Source of the DNA: CALVLD01 sp964467585
GTDB lineage: Bacteria; Bacillota; Clostridia; Christensenellales; CAG-138
NCBI GenBank assembly: GCA_964467585.1
Contig: CAYXRF010000014.1
Coordinates: 1-38,418 of the forward strand
DNA: 38,418 nt
Direction of reading: 5' to 3'
Shown: piece after piece, positions 23,387 to 30,887 of the stretch
Layout of the letters: every line of letters starts with the position of its first letter
How positions within the stretch are numbered: the first letter of the stretch is position 1
Translations under genes and position numbers: made by a program
The notes under the pieces: model-generated
What the model saw: only the letters and a program-made list of their open reading frames with translations
Databases searched by the model: none
Told to the model about the DNA's origin: nothing

Positions 23387-24412
23387 TTGACAAACAAAAT
23401 GCCCGTATTGATAATCACGCGGGGCGACCTTGAAAAAGCCGGAGTCCTTGAGCCTGCTCACGCCGTTGACGTTGCGGAAAACGCAATCCGCGCCTACGCC
23501 GCGGGGAGGGTGATATACCCCGACAAGGTTTCGCAGATATTTGACGAAACCACTCAGAACCGCACCAACTGTCTGCCCGCGACACTGCCCGACGAGGGCG
23601 TCTGCGGAATGAAATGGGTGTCGGTTTTTCCCGTTAACCCTGCAATCGGGAAGCAAAATGTTTCCGCCGTGCTGCTGCTTTCATCCACGCATGACGGCTT
23701 CCCGTTGTCATTTATCGAGGGGACTGCGCTTTCAAACCTGCGCACCGCCGCCATATCCGCCGTTGCGGTCAAATATCTTGCCAAGGCGAACGCCCGCTCT
23801 GTGGGCTTTATCGGCGCGGGCGAGCAGGCAAAGTCACATCTGTTGGCATTTTGCGCCGTGCGTTCCTCAATAAAAGAGGTGCGCGTTTCGTCACGGACGG
23901 CGCAAAGCGTTGATACCTTTGTTGCGGAGCTGTCTCCCCTGCTGCCCTCCGTTAGGTTTGTCCCCTGCGGGTGCGATTACGAAAGCGCCATTCGCGGGTG
24001 CGATATCGCCGTTACCGCCGTGAGCTGTCAGGCTCCTCTTTTGCACGCCGATTGGCTGGGCAGGGGCTGTCTGTACTGCCATGTTGGCGGCTGGGAGGAC
24101 GAGTATGAGACGCCGCTTGCCGCCGACAAGATAGTTTGCGACAACTGGAACACAGTGAAGCACCGCACTCAGACCGTCAGCCGTCTTTACAAGATGGGCA
24201 GGCTTACCGACTCCGATATATACGCGGACTTGGACGAGCTTGCTTCGGGCAAAAAGCGCGGGCGCGAAAGCGATGATGAGATAATCTATTTCAATTCCGT
24301 TGGTTTGTCGTTTGTTGATGTTGCAATGGCTCTGGACGCCTACAAGCACTGCAAAGCAATGGGGCTTGGGCTTTCATTAGATATGCAGGGCGACTGCGCT
24401 GCCGCCCGTTGA
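23387..24412 (+). CDS. Ornithine cyclodeaminase / mu-crystallin family dehydrogenase
   Basis: A 341-residue NAD(P)-dependent enzyme of the OCD/alanine dehydrogenase/SbnB family. Motifs: KWVSVFPVNP with the substrate-contacting Lys, ALSNLRTAAISAVAVKYLA, Rossmann GFIGAGEQAKSH, and the usual SVGLSFVDVAMALDAY near the end. Members deaminate ornithine, make imino acids, or, like SbnB, oxidise an amino-acid adduct in siderophore precursor synthesis. Next to two ATP-grasp ligases, supply of an unusual amino acid is the likely job. I chose TTG at 23387, 8 nt after GGAGG; ATG at 23399 is possible, and the TTG at 23360 overlaps the upstream stop but lies before the ribosome binding site. Confidence 0.85.
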   Translation: MTNKMPVLIITRGDLEKAGVLEPAHAVDVAENAIRAYAAGRVIYPDKVSQIFDETTQNRTNCLPATLPDEGVCGMKWVSVFPVNPAIGKQNVSAVLLLSSTHDGFPLSFIEGTALSNLRTAAISAVAVKYLAKANARSVGFIGAGEQAKSHLLAFCAVRSSIKEVRVSSRTAQSVDTFVAELSPLLPSVRFVPCGCDYESAIRGCDIAVTAVSCQAPLLHADWLGRGCLYCHVGGWEDEYETPLAADKIVCDNWNTVKHRTQTVSRLYKMGRLTDSDIYADLDELASGKKRGRESDDEIIYFNSVGLSFVDVAMALDAYKHCKAMGLGLSLDMQGDCAAAR

Positions 24413-24425
24413 AAGGACTTATACA

Positions 24426-25358
24426 ATGCTTATTTCCGTTGCAATTCCCTGTTATCACTCCGCACACACAATACGTTTTGTGGCGGACGAACTTAGGCAG
24501 GCTTTTGCCGCTCATCCCGAGCACACGCTTCAGCTTGTGCTGGTTAACGACGGCTCCCCCGATAACACGCTTGAGGTGATTCGTGCGCTTGCCTCTGAGG
24601 ATGAAAGAATCGTTGCCGTTGACCTTTCGCGCAACTTCGGTCAGAACGCTGCCAAAATGGCGGCCCTTCCGTATGTGGACGGTGATGTTCTTGTCTATAT
24701 GGATGACGACGGTCAGCATCCCGCAGACGGCGTGTTCTGTCTGCTTGACAAGCTGAACGAGGGCTATGACATGGTTTACGCTCACTTTGCGCACAAAAAG
24801 CACAATGCGTTCAAGCGGATTACCTCCGCGATAAAAAACCGTATCGCCGTTGCCGTCGGCAACAAGCCCAAGGGGGTTGCACTTTCATCATTTTTTATAA
24901 TGGACAAGGTGCTGATAAACGCGCTGAAGGAGTATAACAGCCCATTTCCCGCAAGCGGCTCATTCACATACCAGATTACCACAAGCATTGCAAATGTTGA
25001 TATGGAGCACAGGCGCCGCAAGGAGGGCAAGTCAAATTATACCTTCCGCCGCATGTGGAAGCTTTGGCTGACCTCCGTCACCAATTTTTCGATAGTCCCC
25101 CTTCGGGTTGCAACGTTTATTGGCACGCTGTGCGCCGCGGTGGGCTTTGTCGCCGGAATTATCGTGATTATACGCAAGCTTGTCAACCCCTCTATTGCCG
25201 CCGGCTACACATCAATGGTTGCGATACTGCTTTTTATCGGTGGGCTTATAATGATGATGCTTGGCGTGCTTGGCGAATACATCGGCAGGATGTTCATGAC
25301 AATATCGGGCAAGCCGCAATATGTTGTGCGGCGGGTGTATCGCAGCGATAAAAATTGA
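24426..25358 (+). CDS. GT2 glycosyltransferase, polyprenyl-phosphate type (DPM1/GtrB/ArnC-like)
   Basis: A 310-residue membrane-bound GT-A enzyme. It has the N-terminal VAIPCYHSAHTI, VNDGSPDNT, the metal-binding DDDGQHP, and an acceptor-loop RRRKEGKSNYTFRRMWKLW. Two C-terminal transmembrane helices (roughly 230-255 and 265-290) match the GtrB/ArnC architecture. Such enzymes transfer a sugar from a nucleotide donor to polyprenyl phosphate, on the cytoplasmic face. Last gene of the plus-strand operon, 13 bp after the dehydrogenase gene. The presence of a lipid-linked sugar step next to a flippase gene suggests a surface glycan or glycolipid modified with amino acids. Confidence 0.9.
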   Translation: MLISVAIPCYHSAHTIRFVADELRQAFAAHPEHTLQLVLVNDGSPDNTLEVIRALASEDERIVAVDLSRNFGQNAAKMAALPYVDGDVLVYMDDDGQHPADGVFCLLDKLNEGYDMVYAHFAHKKHNAFKRITSAIKNRIAVAVGNKPKGVALSSFFIMDKVLINALKEYNSPFPASGSFTYQITTSIANVDMEHRRRKEGKSNYTFRRMWKLWLTSVTNFSIVPLRVATFIGTLCAAVGFVAGIIVIIRKLVNPSIAAGYTSMVAILLFIGGLIMMMLGVLGEYIGRMFMTISGKPQYVVRRVYRSDKN

Positions 25359-25383
25359 GACGTGAGCGGGTCGGGGGGGTGAA

Positions 25384-25420
25384 GACGCGTGCGGCGTAAC
25401 CGTATAAAGTCCGCCGCGTC
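25384..25420. terminator. Hairpin between convergent operons
   Basis: GACGCG-T-GCGG pairs with CCGC-CGCGTC (10 bp, one bulge). It lies between the stop of the glycosyltransferase gene and that of the oppositely oriented ATP-grasp gene. It lacks a T-tract on either side, so termination is only probable. Confidence 0.4.
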
Positions 25421-25487
25421 AACAAAAACCGTCCCGATTATAGTGCGCGCAAATACCACATCGAGCAATATACAAGGCTGTCTGCCG

Positions 25488-26476
25488 TCATTTTTTCAGC
25501 AATGGGTCAAAAAGCTTTTTTGTCTCAGTATCTATGCCCTCATCGCGCAGCTCATAAAACTGATAACCTATGAACCCTCCGTCATGATTGCCCTCGATAA
25601 GCAATGGGCCGTTCGGCGTTATTGCTATGTCCCATCCGACAAAGCCAATCTCCGGAACACGCGCCGCCGCTTTTTCAAGCAAAGCCTTTACTTCGTCCCA
25701 CATCGGTATTTCAAACCCCTTTATTTGCCGATTTGTTAAGGGATGAGTTACATATTTTTTGTGATCATAGCCGTATGCGTTTGAAATTACGCTTCCGTTG
25801 TTGACGTCAACAATGGCGAATATGGCGTCCTGACTTGCGTTTGCAAAGCCCAGACCCAAACCGAGAGAAAGCGTTCCGTATATCATGCTGCATTTGCCGT
25901 CTTTATAAACCGTTGTAACGCGCACGGGATTTACCGCATTGGGATACAGACTGTTCAGCGCTTCATGCTGCGGGATGATAGGCTCGATTATGCCGTTGGG
26001 CAAGGAGCGCAGCATAGCGGCCGCCTCATTCGGCGCGGTGCGGTCGGCGTCAAACAGCTTTATGCTTTGCCCCGCTACTCCGCAAAGGGGCTTATATATA
26101 AATCTCCCCCGCGGCAAAGCTCGGCGTATTCGTCCGTGCTGATCGTTAACGACCTGTACGCAGTCCTTCCGTATAGGTCCGCAAACACCTTTGAAAAGTA
26201 ATACTTGTTCAAAAACAGTGCGGAATAGCCACGCGTTTGATTAAAGCGTTTCATTATGCGGTTGTAAGTGTGAAAGCCGATATGCTTTTTTCGCTCCGCC
26301 GTTTTCATGTGTGAGAAGCCGATATGACGGTATCCGTCGGGATACATTCCGTAAAAAATCAAGCAGAAAAACATATCGATCAGTATGACGACGGTTGGCT
26401 TGTGCGTGCCCTGCTTGGATTCCTTAGCGTACTTAACGCTGTTTGACAAAAAAACCTTTAGCCTGTTAATGAACAT
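25488..26476 (-). pseudogene. Frameshifted sugar-transfer-associated ATP-grasp gene
   Basis: Two overlapping frames together encode one ATP-grasp protein. The first frame (from ATG 26476, with GGGAGGGG before it) has a helical N-terminal part, YGMYPDGYRHIGFSHMK and ...STDEYAELCRGG, then stops after a few wrong residues. The second continues with RGRFIYKPLCGVAGQSIKLFD, an ATP-grasp lysine and loop, and ends with VGWDIAITPNGPLLIEGNHDGG, the metal-binding end. Adding one G to a run of five (26106-26110; C on the plus strand) joins them cleanly as CRGGRFIYKP. The pattern matches the ATPgrasp_ST group found in capsule loci. It is a recent inactivation, an assembly error in a homopolymer, or phase variation. 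Last gene of the minus-strand operon. Confidence 0.8.
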
Positions 26477-28079
26477 TTTCCCCTCCCGAATTGTTGCCGT
26501 TATGTATAAGAGCGTTCTTTTTGCATTTGGCATTCTTTATATATTGCACTATACTTTTGCGCATAACAATCAGCGCGGCTGCGATAACAGCAATTATGCA
26601 TCCATAGCGAATAAATACGCTTCCCTGCACGTCATAAAGGAATATCACGGCAAGAAACACGGCTGAAAACGCAATGGTTATCCCAAGCGTCGTCCAAAGC
26701 CTTATGCGCCTTTCTTTCAATATCAGGCGAACCGCCAGACCATGGATTATCAAAAGCAGCAGATAACAGAAGGCTGTTGTGTACGCGGCGGCAATATAGC
26801 CGTAAAGCTTTATAAAAACATAGTTAAGCGGGATATTTATCACGGCGACTATTATTGTGCATACAGCCGTTAATCCTGTTTTTTTGTTGAACTTTTCAAT
26901 ACCGACAAACGCACGCGAGCCGAATGCAAGCATTGTACATATAAGAAGCGGAGGCACTATATAGACCGCCTGAGCGTAATCCCTTCCGCCAAGTATCCCA
27001 ACCAACTCGGGCGCGGCAAGACCTATCAGCAATGCGGCGACTCCCGCGCCGACTAAAAGCAGCAGCCACGGTTTTTGTATCTTGTGCTCTTCACCATCGT
27101 CAAGCCTGTCAAACAGCCAAGGCGTCCACGCGCCCTCTACTGCGTCTATCAAAATAAAAAGCACATATTGAATTGTGACGGCAAGCGAAAATATGCCCGC
27201 CTGCGAATCCCCGCACATGCTTTTTATCATCAGCCTGTCGCATTGGCTCAGTATGTAAAGAGAAAGCATATGGGGTATAAGAGGAAGCGAAAACTTAAGC
27301 GCATACCGCCAATGACTAAGCTTGAGGGTGAACCGCCCCCTGGCGCACACAATCACAGCAATCACAATGCCAACGATTATCTGCGGCACATAAAAGCTGA
27401 TAATCCGAACATCGACAAGCCCCACAGACCATCCGCCATTTTTTGCGAACAGGCACAGCAAAACCGAAAATATCGTTGCCGGTACGGCATATATTGCGGA
27501 CACGATTATGCTGGACTTGTATCGCATAAGCTGACGTTCGTGCGCCTGATATATGCTGACAAATGAGTATGTGGGCATATAAAGCAAAAAAGTCACAAGC
27601 ATTATGCCGTCCATTGACATAAGCTTTTGCACATCTTCCCAACAGAAGCAGACGATTGCCGCGACCGCCGCCGCAAATGTAAGGCACAGCAATTGAATAG
27701 ACGAGCAATACTCCTCAAATTCGTCCTTAAAATCAAATCTTGCCCGCGCAACGCTGTTGTATAGGCAAAGAGTGAAAACGGGCGTGAGAAGCATAATCCA
27801 TGATTCGTACACCTTGACAACGCCGAACTCCGCCGTTGTGAGTATGCGCGTAAGCAGCGGAGTTGTGAGGAATGTTATGCCTCTTACAACCACCTGCGCC
27901 ACTACATACCAGAAGCCCGCCTTTATGACAAGGCTGTCGCTCGCTTTTGTTTTTTGCGGATTGCTTTCCGTATATTTACCGACCCTTGTATCACATATTT
28001 TTTTGTATGAAGCTCGCTGCCGCTTTTGCCGCCGCGTCTTTATACGGACTGTATGGTACGCCGTGCGGAGCGCCGTCAA
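26466..28079 (-). CDS. Wzx-like polysaccharide flippase (MOP superfamily)
   Basis: A membrane protein of up to 537 residues with about 14 hydrophobic helices. It has the typical start of the first helix, KAGFWYVVAQVVVRGITFLTTPLLTRILTTAEFG, and of the middle, KFSLPLIPHMLSLYILSQCDRLMI. It should flip lipid-linked oligosaccharides across the membrane. The start is odd: between the stop of the hydrolase gene and the first helix there is no in-frame ATG, GTG or TTG. The only standard start is TTG at 28079, 89 bp inside the hydrolase gene and without a ribosome binding site. It overlaps the next gene by 11 bp. Confidence 0.87.
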   Translation of the reverse strand: MTALRTAYHTVRIKTRRQKRQRASYKKICDTRVGKYTESNPQKTKASDSLVIKAGFWYVVAQVVVRGITFLTTPLLTRILTTAEFGVVKVYESWIMLLTPVFTLCLYNSVARARFDFKDEFEEYCSSIQLLCLTFAAAVAAIVCFCWEDVQKLMSMDGIMLVTFLLYMPTYSFVSIYQAHERQLMRYKSSIIVSAIYAVPATIFSVLLCLFAKNGGWSVGLVDVRIISFYVPQIIVGIVIAVIVCARGRFTLKLSHWRYALKFSLPLIPHMLSLYILSQCDRLMIKSMCGDSQAGIFSLAVTIQYVLFILIDAVEGAWTPWLFDRLDDGEEHKIQKPWLLLLVGAGVAALLIGLAAPELVGILGGRDYAQAVYIVPPLLICTMLAFGSRAFVGIEKFNKKTGLTAVCTIIVAVINIPLNYVFIKLYGYIAAAYTTAFCYLLLLIIHGLAVRLILKERRIRLWTTLGITIAFSAVFLAVIFLYDVQGSVFIRYGCIIAVIAAALIVMRKSIVQYIKNAKCKKNALIHNGNNSGGENVH

Positions 28080-28773
28080 TGGTTAACATATCAACGCTTT
28101 TCGCATTTGCAAGCCCACGCTTGAGTATCGTATAGCTTTTATCCGCCACGCGATTGTCGTCTCCCGCCCTTATCAGCAGAACGGGCGCCGTGATGCTTGG
28201 CAGCGATTTTTCGGCAGCTTTGCCCAGTATCTCAAGATCACGTATTTTGCGTGACGGCATACCGTAATAAAGCTCTTCGTCAATATCCCCAACAAATCCA
28301 TGCGCCGTGAGCATATATGGCGCAACGGGACTTATCGTGCGGGCAAGCCTGAGGTATGCCTTCATCCGTATGGGAGGGCACATCAAAACAAGCCCCGCGC
28401 AGCCGCGCTCCGCCGCCGCATACGCGGAAAGCAGCGCGCCCATGCTCAGTCCGCAGAGGAATATCCGCTTGCAGCCCGCATCCGTCAAACCATCGTAAAC
28501 GTCAAGTATGTCGTTTTGCCAATCGTTATATGACGCCTTTGCCATATCGCCAAGCGTAAGCCCATGACCGGTTAAAAGCGGCGCGGAAACGGTTAAGCCC
28601 ATGTTTGCAAGCGCGTCGACAATGCAGCGCATATTTGCGGGAGTCCCCGTAAAGCCGTGGCACACAAGCGCGCCCGTATCCCCGCCCGCGATAAATCGCG
28701 GCGCCGCCGCCTGCGTAAACGGCCAAGTTCGCGCCGCCGCTTTGCTGTCTATCCAAATTTTACCAACCCTCAT
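27991..28773 (-). CDS. Alpha/beta hydrolase, carboxylesterase/monoacylglycerol lipase type
   Basis: A 260-residue cytoplasmic serine hydrolase. The oxyanion-hole motif HGFTGTPANM, the nucleophile elbow GLSMGA, the acid region RAGDDNRV and the catalytic His in GAPHGVPYSPYKD are all in place. The family cleaves carboxyl esters, often of acyl-glycerols or xenobiotics. It lies 19 bp after the lipoprotein pair and overlaps the flippase gene, so it belongs to that operon. Its role there might be to remove an acyl group from a lipid or glycan intermediate; that is inference. Confidence 0.88.
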   Translation of the reverse strand: MRVGKIWIDSKAAARTWPFTQAAAPRFIAGGDTGALVCHGFTGTPANMRCIVDALANMGLTVSAPLLTGHGLTLGDMAKASYNDWQNDILDVYDGLTDAGCKRIFLCGLSMGALLSAYAAAERGCAGLVLMCPPIRMKAYLRLARTISPVAPYMLTAHGFVGDIDEELYYGMPSRKIRDLEILGKAAEKSLPSITAPVLLIRAGDDNRVADKSYTILKRGLANAKSVDMLTIDGAPHGVPYSPYKDAAAKAAASFIQKNM

Positions 28774-28792
28774 ATCCGATTAAGCCCTTATG

Positions 28793-29416
28793 TCAATATC
28801 CGTCCTTAAATCGGATGGTGCGGACAGCCTCGTCACATTCCTTTGGTATCTCAGAGGAGGTTGTGGTAAAGTAGATTGTCAGCGCCCAGCCGTTGACGTT
28901 TATGTGGTATGCAAGCGTAAGCGCCTGACTGCCGGAGCTGTTTGTGTACTTGATAACCGTGCGAAGCGCCTCATGCCCGTCCACCTCGGTGTATTTGAAT
29001 GCGGAAAGCGATGCGCTCCATGTATGCCAGACGTATTTTGCATAGGAATCGTAATTGTAATTGCCAAACTCCTTGCTGTATACGCAGCTTTCGTCCGGCA
29101 GATATGTCATTGCCAGCGTTTCGGTGAAATACTCTGTTGTGTAATAGGCGCAGTTGTACGCGGGGGACGAATCATAAACAAGCCCCTGCGGGAATGTCGC
29201 TGTGATGTACGCGTCCTCGAACACGCCGTCCAAGCCCATCTCCATAAGGGAGGGAACAATCGTTGGAGACGGCGTTGGCGTGGGAACCGCCGCGGAAGTA
29301 ACCTCCGCCGTGGCTAAAGCGTTGTTATCGTTTTTGCCCTTGTCCGAAGCGGAGCAGGCACAGCAGCCTAAAAGCGACGCTATTGCAAGCAGGCATATCA
29401 AAATACGCTTCATCAA
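28793..29416 (-). CDS. Small lipoprotein, paralogue 1
   Basis: A 207-residue exported lipoprotein. The signal peptide ends in a Cys-rich lipobox (LLGCCAC, Cys18 or Cys21), followed by a Ser/Thr/Pro linker (about 22-52). The globular part ends with NVNGWALTIYFT...TIRFKDGY, matching the end of the upstream neighbour. The two are tandem duplicates that have diverged strongly. The start codon overlaps the stop of the upstream copy as ATGA. Function unknown. Confidence 0.8.
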   Translation of the reverse strand: MMKRILICLLAIASLLGCCACSASDKGKNDNNALATAEVTSAAVPTPTPSPTIVPSLMEMGLDGVFEDAYITATFPQGLVYDSSPAYNCAYYTTEYFTETLAMTYLPDESCVYSKEFGNYNYDSYAKYVWHTWSASLSAFKYTEVDGHEALRTVIKYTNSSGSQALTLAYHINVNGWALTIYFTTTSSEIPKECDEAVRTIRFKDGY

Positions 29417-30045
29417 TAGCCGTCCTTAAATCTGATACCGTTTACGCTTGCATCGACATACTCGGGGAATTCATCCGCCGTGATTGAAAATGCAAACGAA
29501 AGAATCCACCCGTTGACATTTATTGCATACTGAAGGATCTTGACATTGCTGTCCTGGTATTCGTAACGGAATATGCACCTCATGGCGTCATGTCCGTCAA
29601 TCTTTATGTATGCAAATTCATCAACAAAATATGTGTCACCCTTGTCTTCATCATTTGCGGAATTGAGAAACTGCTGATATGTTTCCGCCGTGTAGCCGCC
29701 TATCTCGCTTGCATACTCTCCGCCCTCATCCAGTGTGTAGGAGAGCACCAGCTTGTGACCGTCCTCTGTGTAGCCCTCATAAATACAGCTGTTTGAAAGC
29801 AGCGCATACTTATAGCTGAGGATGGAAGGCCATGTCACCGAAAAAACCTCGTTTTCAAAATGACCGTCCTCGTCCAGCTCAAACAGAGCGGGATCCGGCG
29901 TTGTATTCCAGTCGAGCGTAGGCGCGGGCGTTTCCGTGGCTGAAGCATCGGTCTTGTTGTTGTCGCCGCAGCCCGAAAAGCAGATGCAGCCCACAGCGAA
30001 CGCAAGGGCAAGTATTATCGAAAAAATGCGTCCAAAGAATTTCAT
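29413..30045 (-). CDS. Small lipoprotein, paralogue 2
   Basis: A 210-residue lipoprotein with a signal peptide ending in FSGC (Cys26), a short linker and a globular domain. Shared blocks with the downstream copy include YxAETYQQF/KYVWH-like regions, KIDGHDAMRCIFRYEYQDS versus EVDGHEALRTVIKYTNSS, and the closing GIRFKDGY. GGAGG precedes the ATG. First gene of the minus-strand operon, which runs to 25488. Function unknown; sensing or binding at the outer membrane face is a guess. Confidence 0.82.
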   Translation of the reverse strand: MKFFGRIFSIILALAFAVGCICFSGCGDNNKTDASATETPAPTLDWNTTPDPALFELDEDGHFENEVFSVTWPSILSYKYALLSNSCIYEGYTEDGHKLVLSYTLDEGGEYASEIGGYTAETYQQFLNSANDEDKGDTYFVDEFAYIKIDGHDAMRCIFRYEYQDSNVKILQYAINVNGWILSFAFSITADEFPEYVDASVNGIRFKDGY

Positions 30046-30106
30046 ATCTTATAACCTCCGAGGATAATTCTCAATAGCTGACGGACGCCGTACAAGCACC
30101 AACGTT

Positions 30107-30135
30107 ATTATAGTATAAACTTTGAAACATTGCAA
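30107..30135 (-). promoter_or_regulatory. Promoter of the lipoprotein-hydrolase-flippase operon
   Basis: Minus strand TTGCAA (30130-30135), 17-bp spacer, TATAAT (30107-30112), 60 bp upstream of the first ATG. No other strong minus-strand promoter is apparent down to 25488. Confidence 0.78.
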
Positions 30136-30265
30136 CCACATAATAGGTCGCCCCACTCCTTTCAAAAGCTTTTTGGCGCAAGCACGGCTTTGAAATATTT
30201 ACGTTATTGACTGATGTGTACGTTTTGTTAACATAAAAGCATTTACCTTGAGTCAAATTTTTGTA

Positions 30266-30295
30266 TTGACAATTATGTACAAAATATTGTATAAT
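30266..30295 (+). promoter_or_regulatory. Promoter of the AAA/helicase cluster
   Basis: TTGACA (30266-30271), 18-bp spacer, TATAAT (30290-30295), both consensus. The 358-bp gap 30046-30404 contains this and the divergent promoter, plus a 100-nt leader with small hairpins (GCC...GGC near 30327, CACG-TTCCG-CGTG near 30362) and GGGGAGG before the ATG. Nothing else recognisable is in the gap. Confidence 0.88.
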
Positions 30296-30404
30296 CAGAC
30301 ACAGTTTATAAACAATATGTTCACGCCCTTTTTAGGCGGCTCTCACGGGTTTACTGCGCGGCACGTTCCGCGTGGAAATAATAAACAAAATGGGGAGGTA
30401 CTAA

Positions 30405-30815
30405 ATGGATCAATATGCGATAAGCTCTGCTGATCTTAGAACGATCGAGCGGAATTTTTCCGCGCTCAACACCGGAATTGAGGTGATTAACAGCAACATT
30501 GAGGTAATTGACAGCAACATTGCGGTAATTGACAGCAATGTTCGAACGCTCTATACCGATCTGAACACGCTTATGGCGGACTTTGTGGCGTATGTGAGAG
30601 CGCAGGAGGAAAGAGACCGTTTGCAGCTTGCCGAAACTCGTGTAGTCAAATATCGGCAGGAGCTTGAGCAAAAATTCGGTCACTTTGAACAGGTTCGCAG
30701 ACAGGCGACAGGCATACTTCAGGCGACAGACGTTGGCATTGTGCGCGGTGAAACAATCGCCTCCGGCACGGAGGAGCTTATGATCTCCGCCCCCGGATAC
30801 TGGCTTGCGCCCTGA
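30405..30815 (+). CDS. Coiled-coil protein, N-terminal part of an interrupted gene
   Basis: A 136-residue product starting the cluster. It has a strongly helical N-terminus with heptad-like repeats (IEVINSN, IEVIDSN, IAVIDSN), then a charged coiled-coil region, and ends APGYWLAP at TGA. The same reading frame stays open after the TGA, with LVALSAWICNKPELADKAL leading straight into the next gene. So this is most likely the first quarter of a 588-codon gene. The ATG follows a strong GGGGAGG. Not recognised as a named family. The product could still be made alone as a small coiled-coil protein. Confidence 0.75.
   Translation: MDQYAISSADLRTIERNFSALNTGIEVINSNIEVIDSNIAVIDSNVRTLYTDLNTLMADFVAYVRAQEERDRLQLAETRVVKYRQELEQKFGHFEQVRRQATGILQATDVGIVRGETIASGTEELMISAPGYWLAP
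30477..30539 (+). repeat. Three 21-bp tandem repeats inside the coiled-coil gene
   Basis: Units begin at 30477, 30498 and 30519 and differ by only a few bases; each encodes one heptad (I-x-V-I-x-S-N). The low divergence suggests recent slippage that lengthens or shortens the coiled coil by exactly one heptad. Confidence 0.8.
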
Positions 30816-30848
30816 CTTGTCGCACTTTCCGCTTGGATATGCAACAAG
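30813..30848 (+). other. In-frame TGA with downstream stem-loop
   Basis: TGA at 30813-30815 is followed by C (TGAC, a leaky context). Directly after it CTTGT (30816-30820) pairs with ACAAG (30844-30848), then a C/A mismatch, GCA with TGC (30822-30824/30840-30842) and TCC with GGA at the tip. The tip loop is GCTT, not the GGU-type loop of known bacterial SECIS elements. Readthrough, nonsense mutation or sequencing error are all possible. Confidence 0.45.
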
Positions 30849-30887
30849 CCCGAGCTTGCGGACAAGGCTCTGCGTGAGGGCATACGC

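Noticed and set aside
30813..30848. Selenocysteine insertion element
   Set aside because: The stem-loop lacks the GGU-type apical loop and no selenoprotein family or sel gene is visible here; kept only as an unexplained in-frame TGA.
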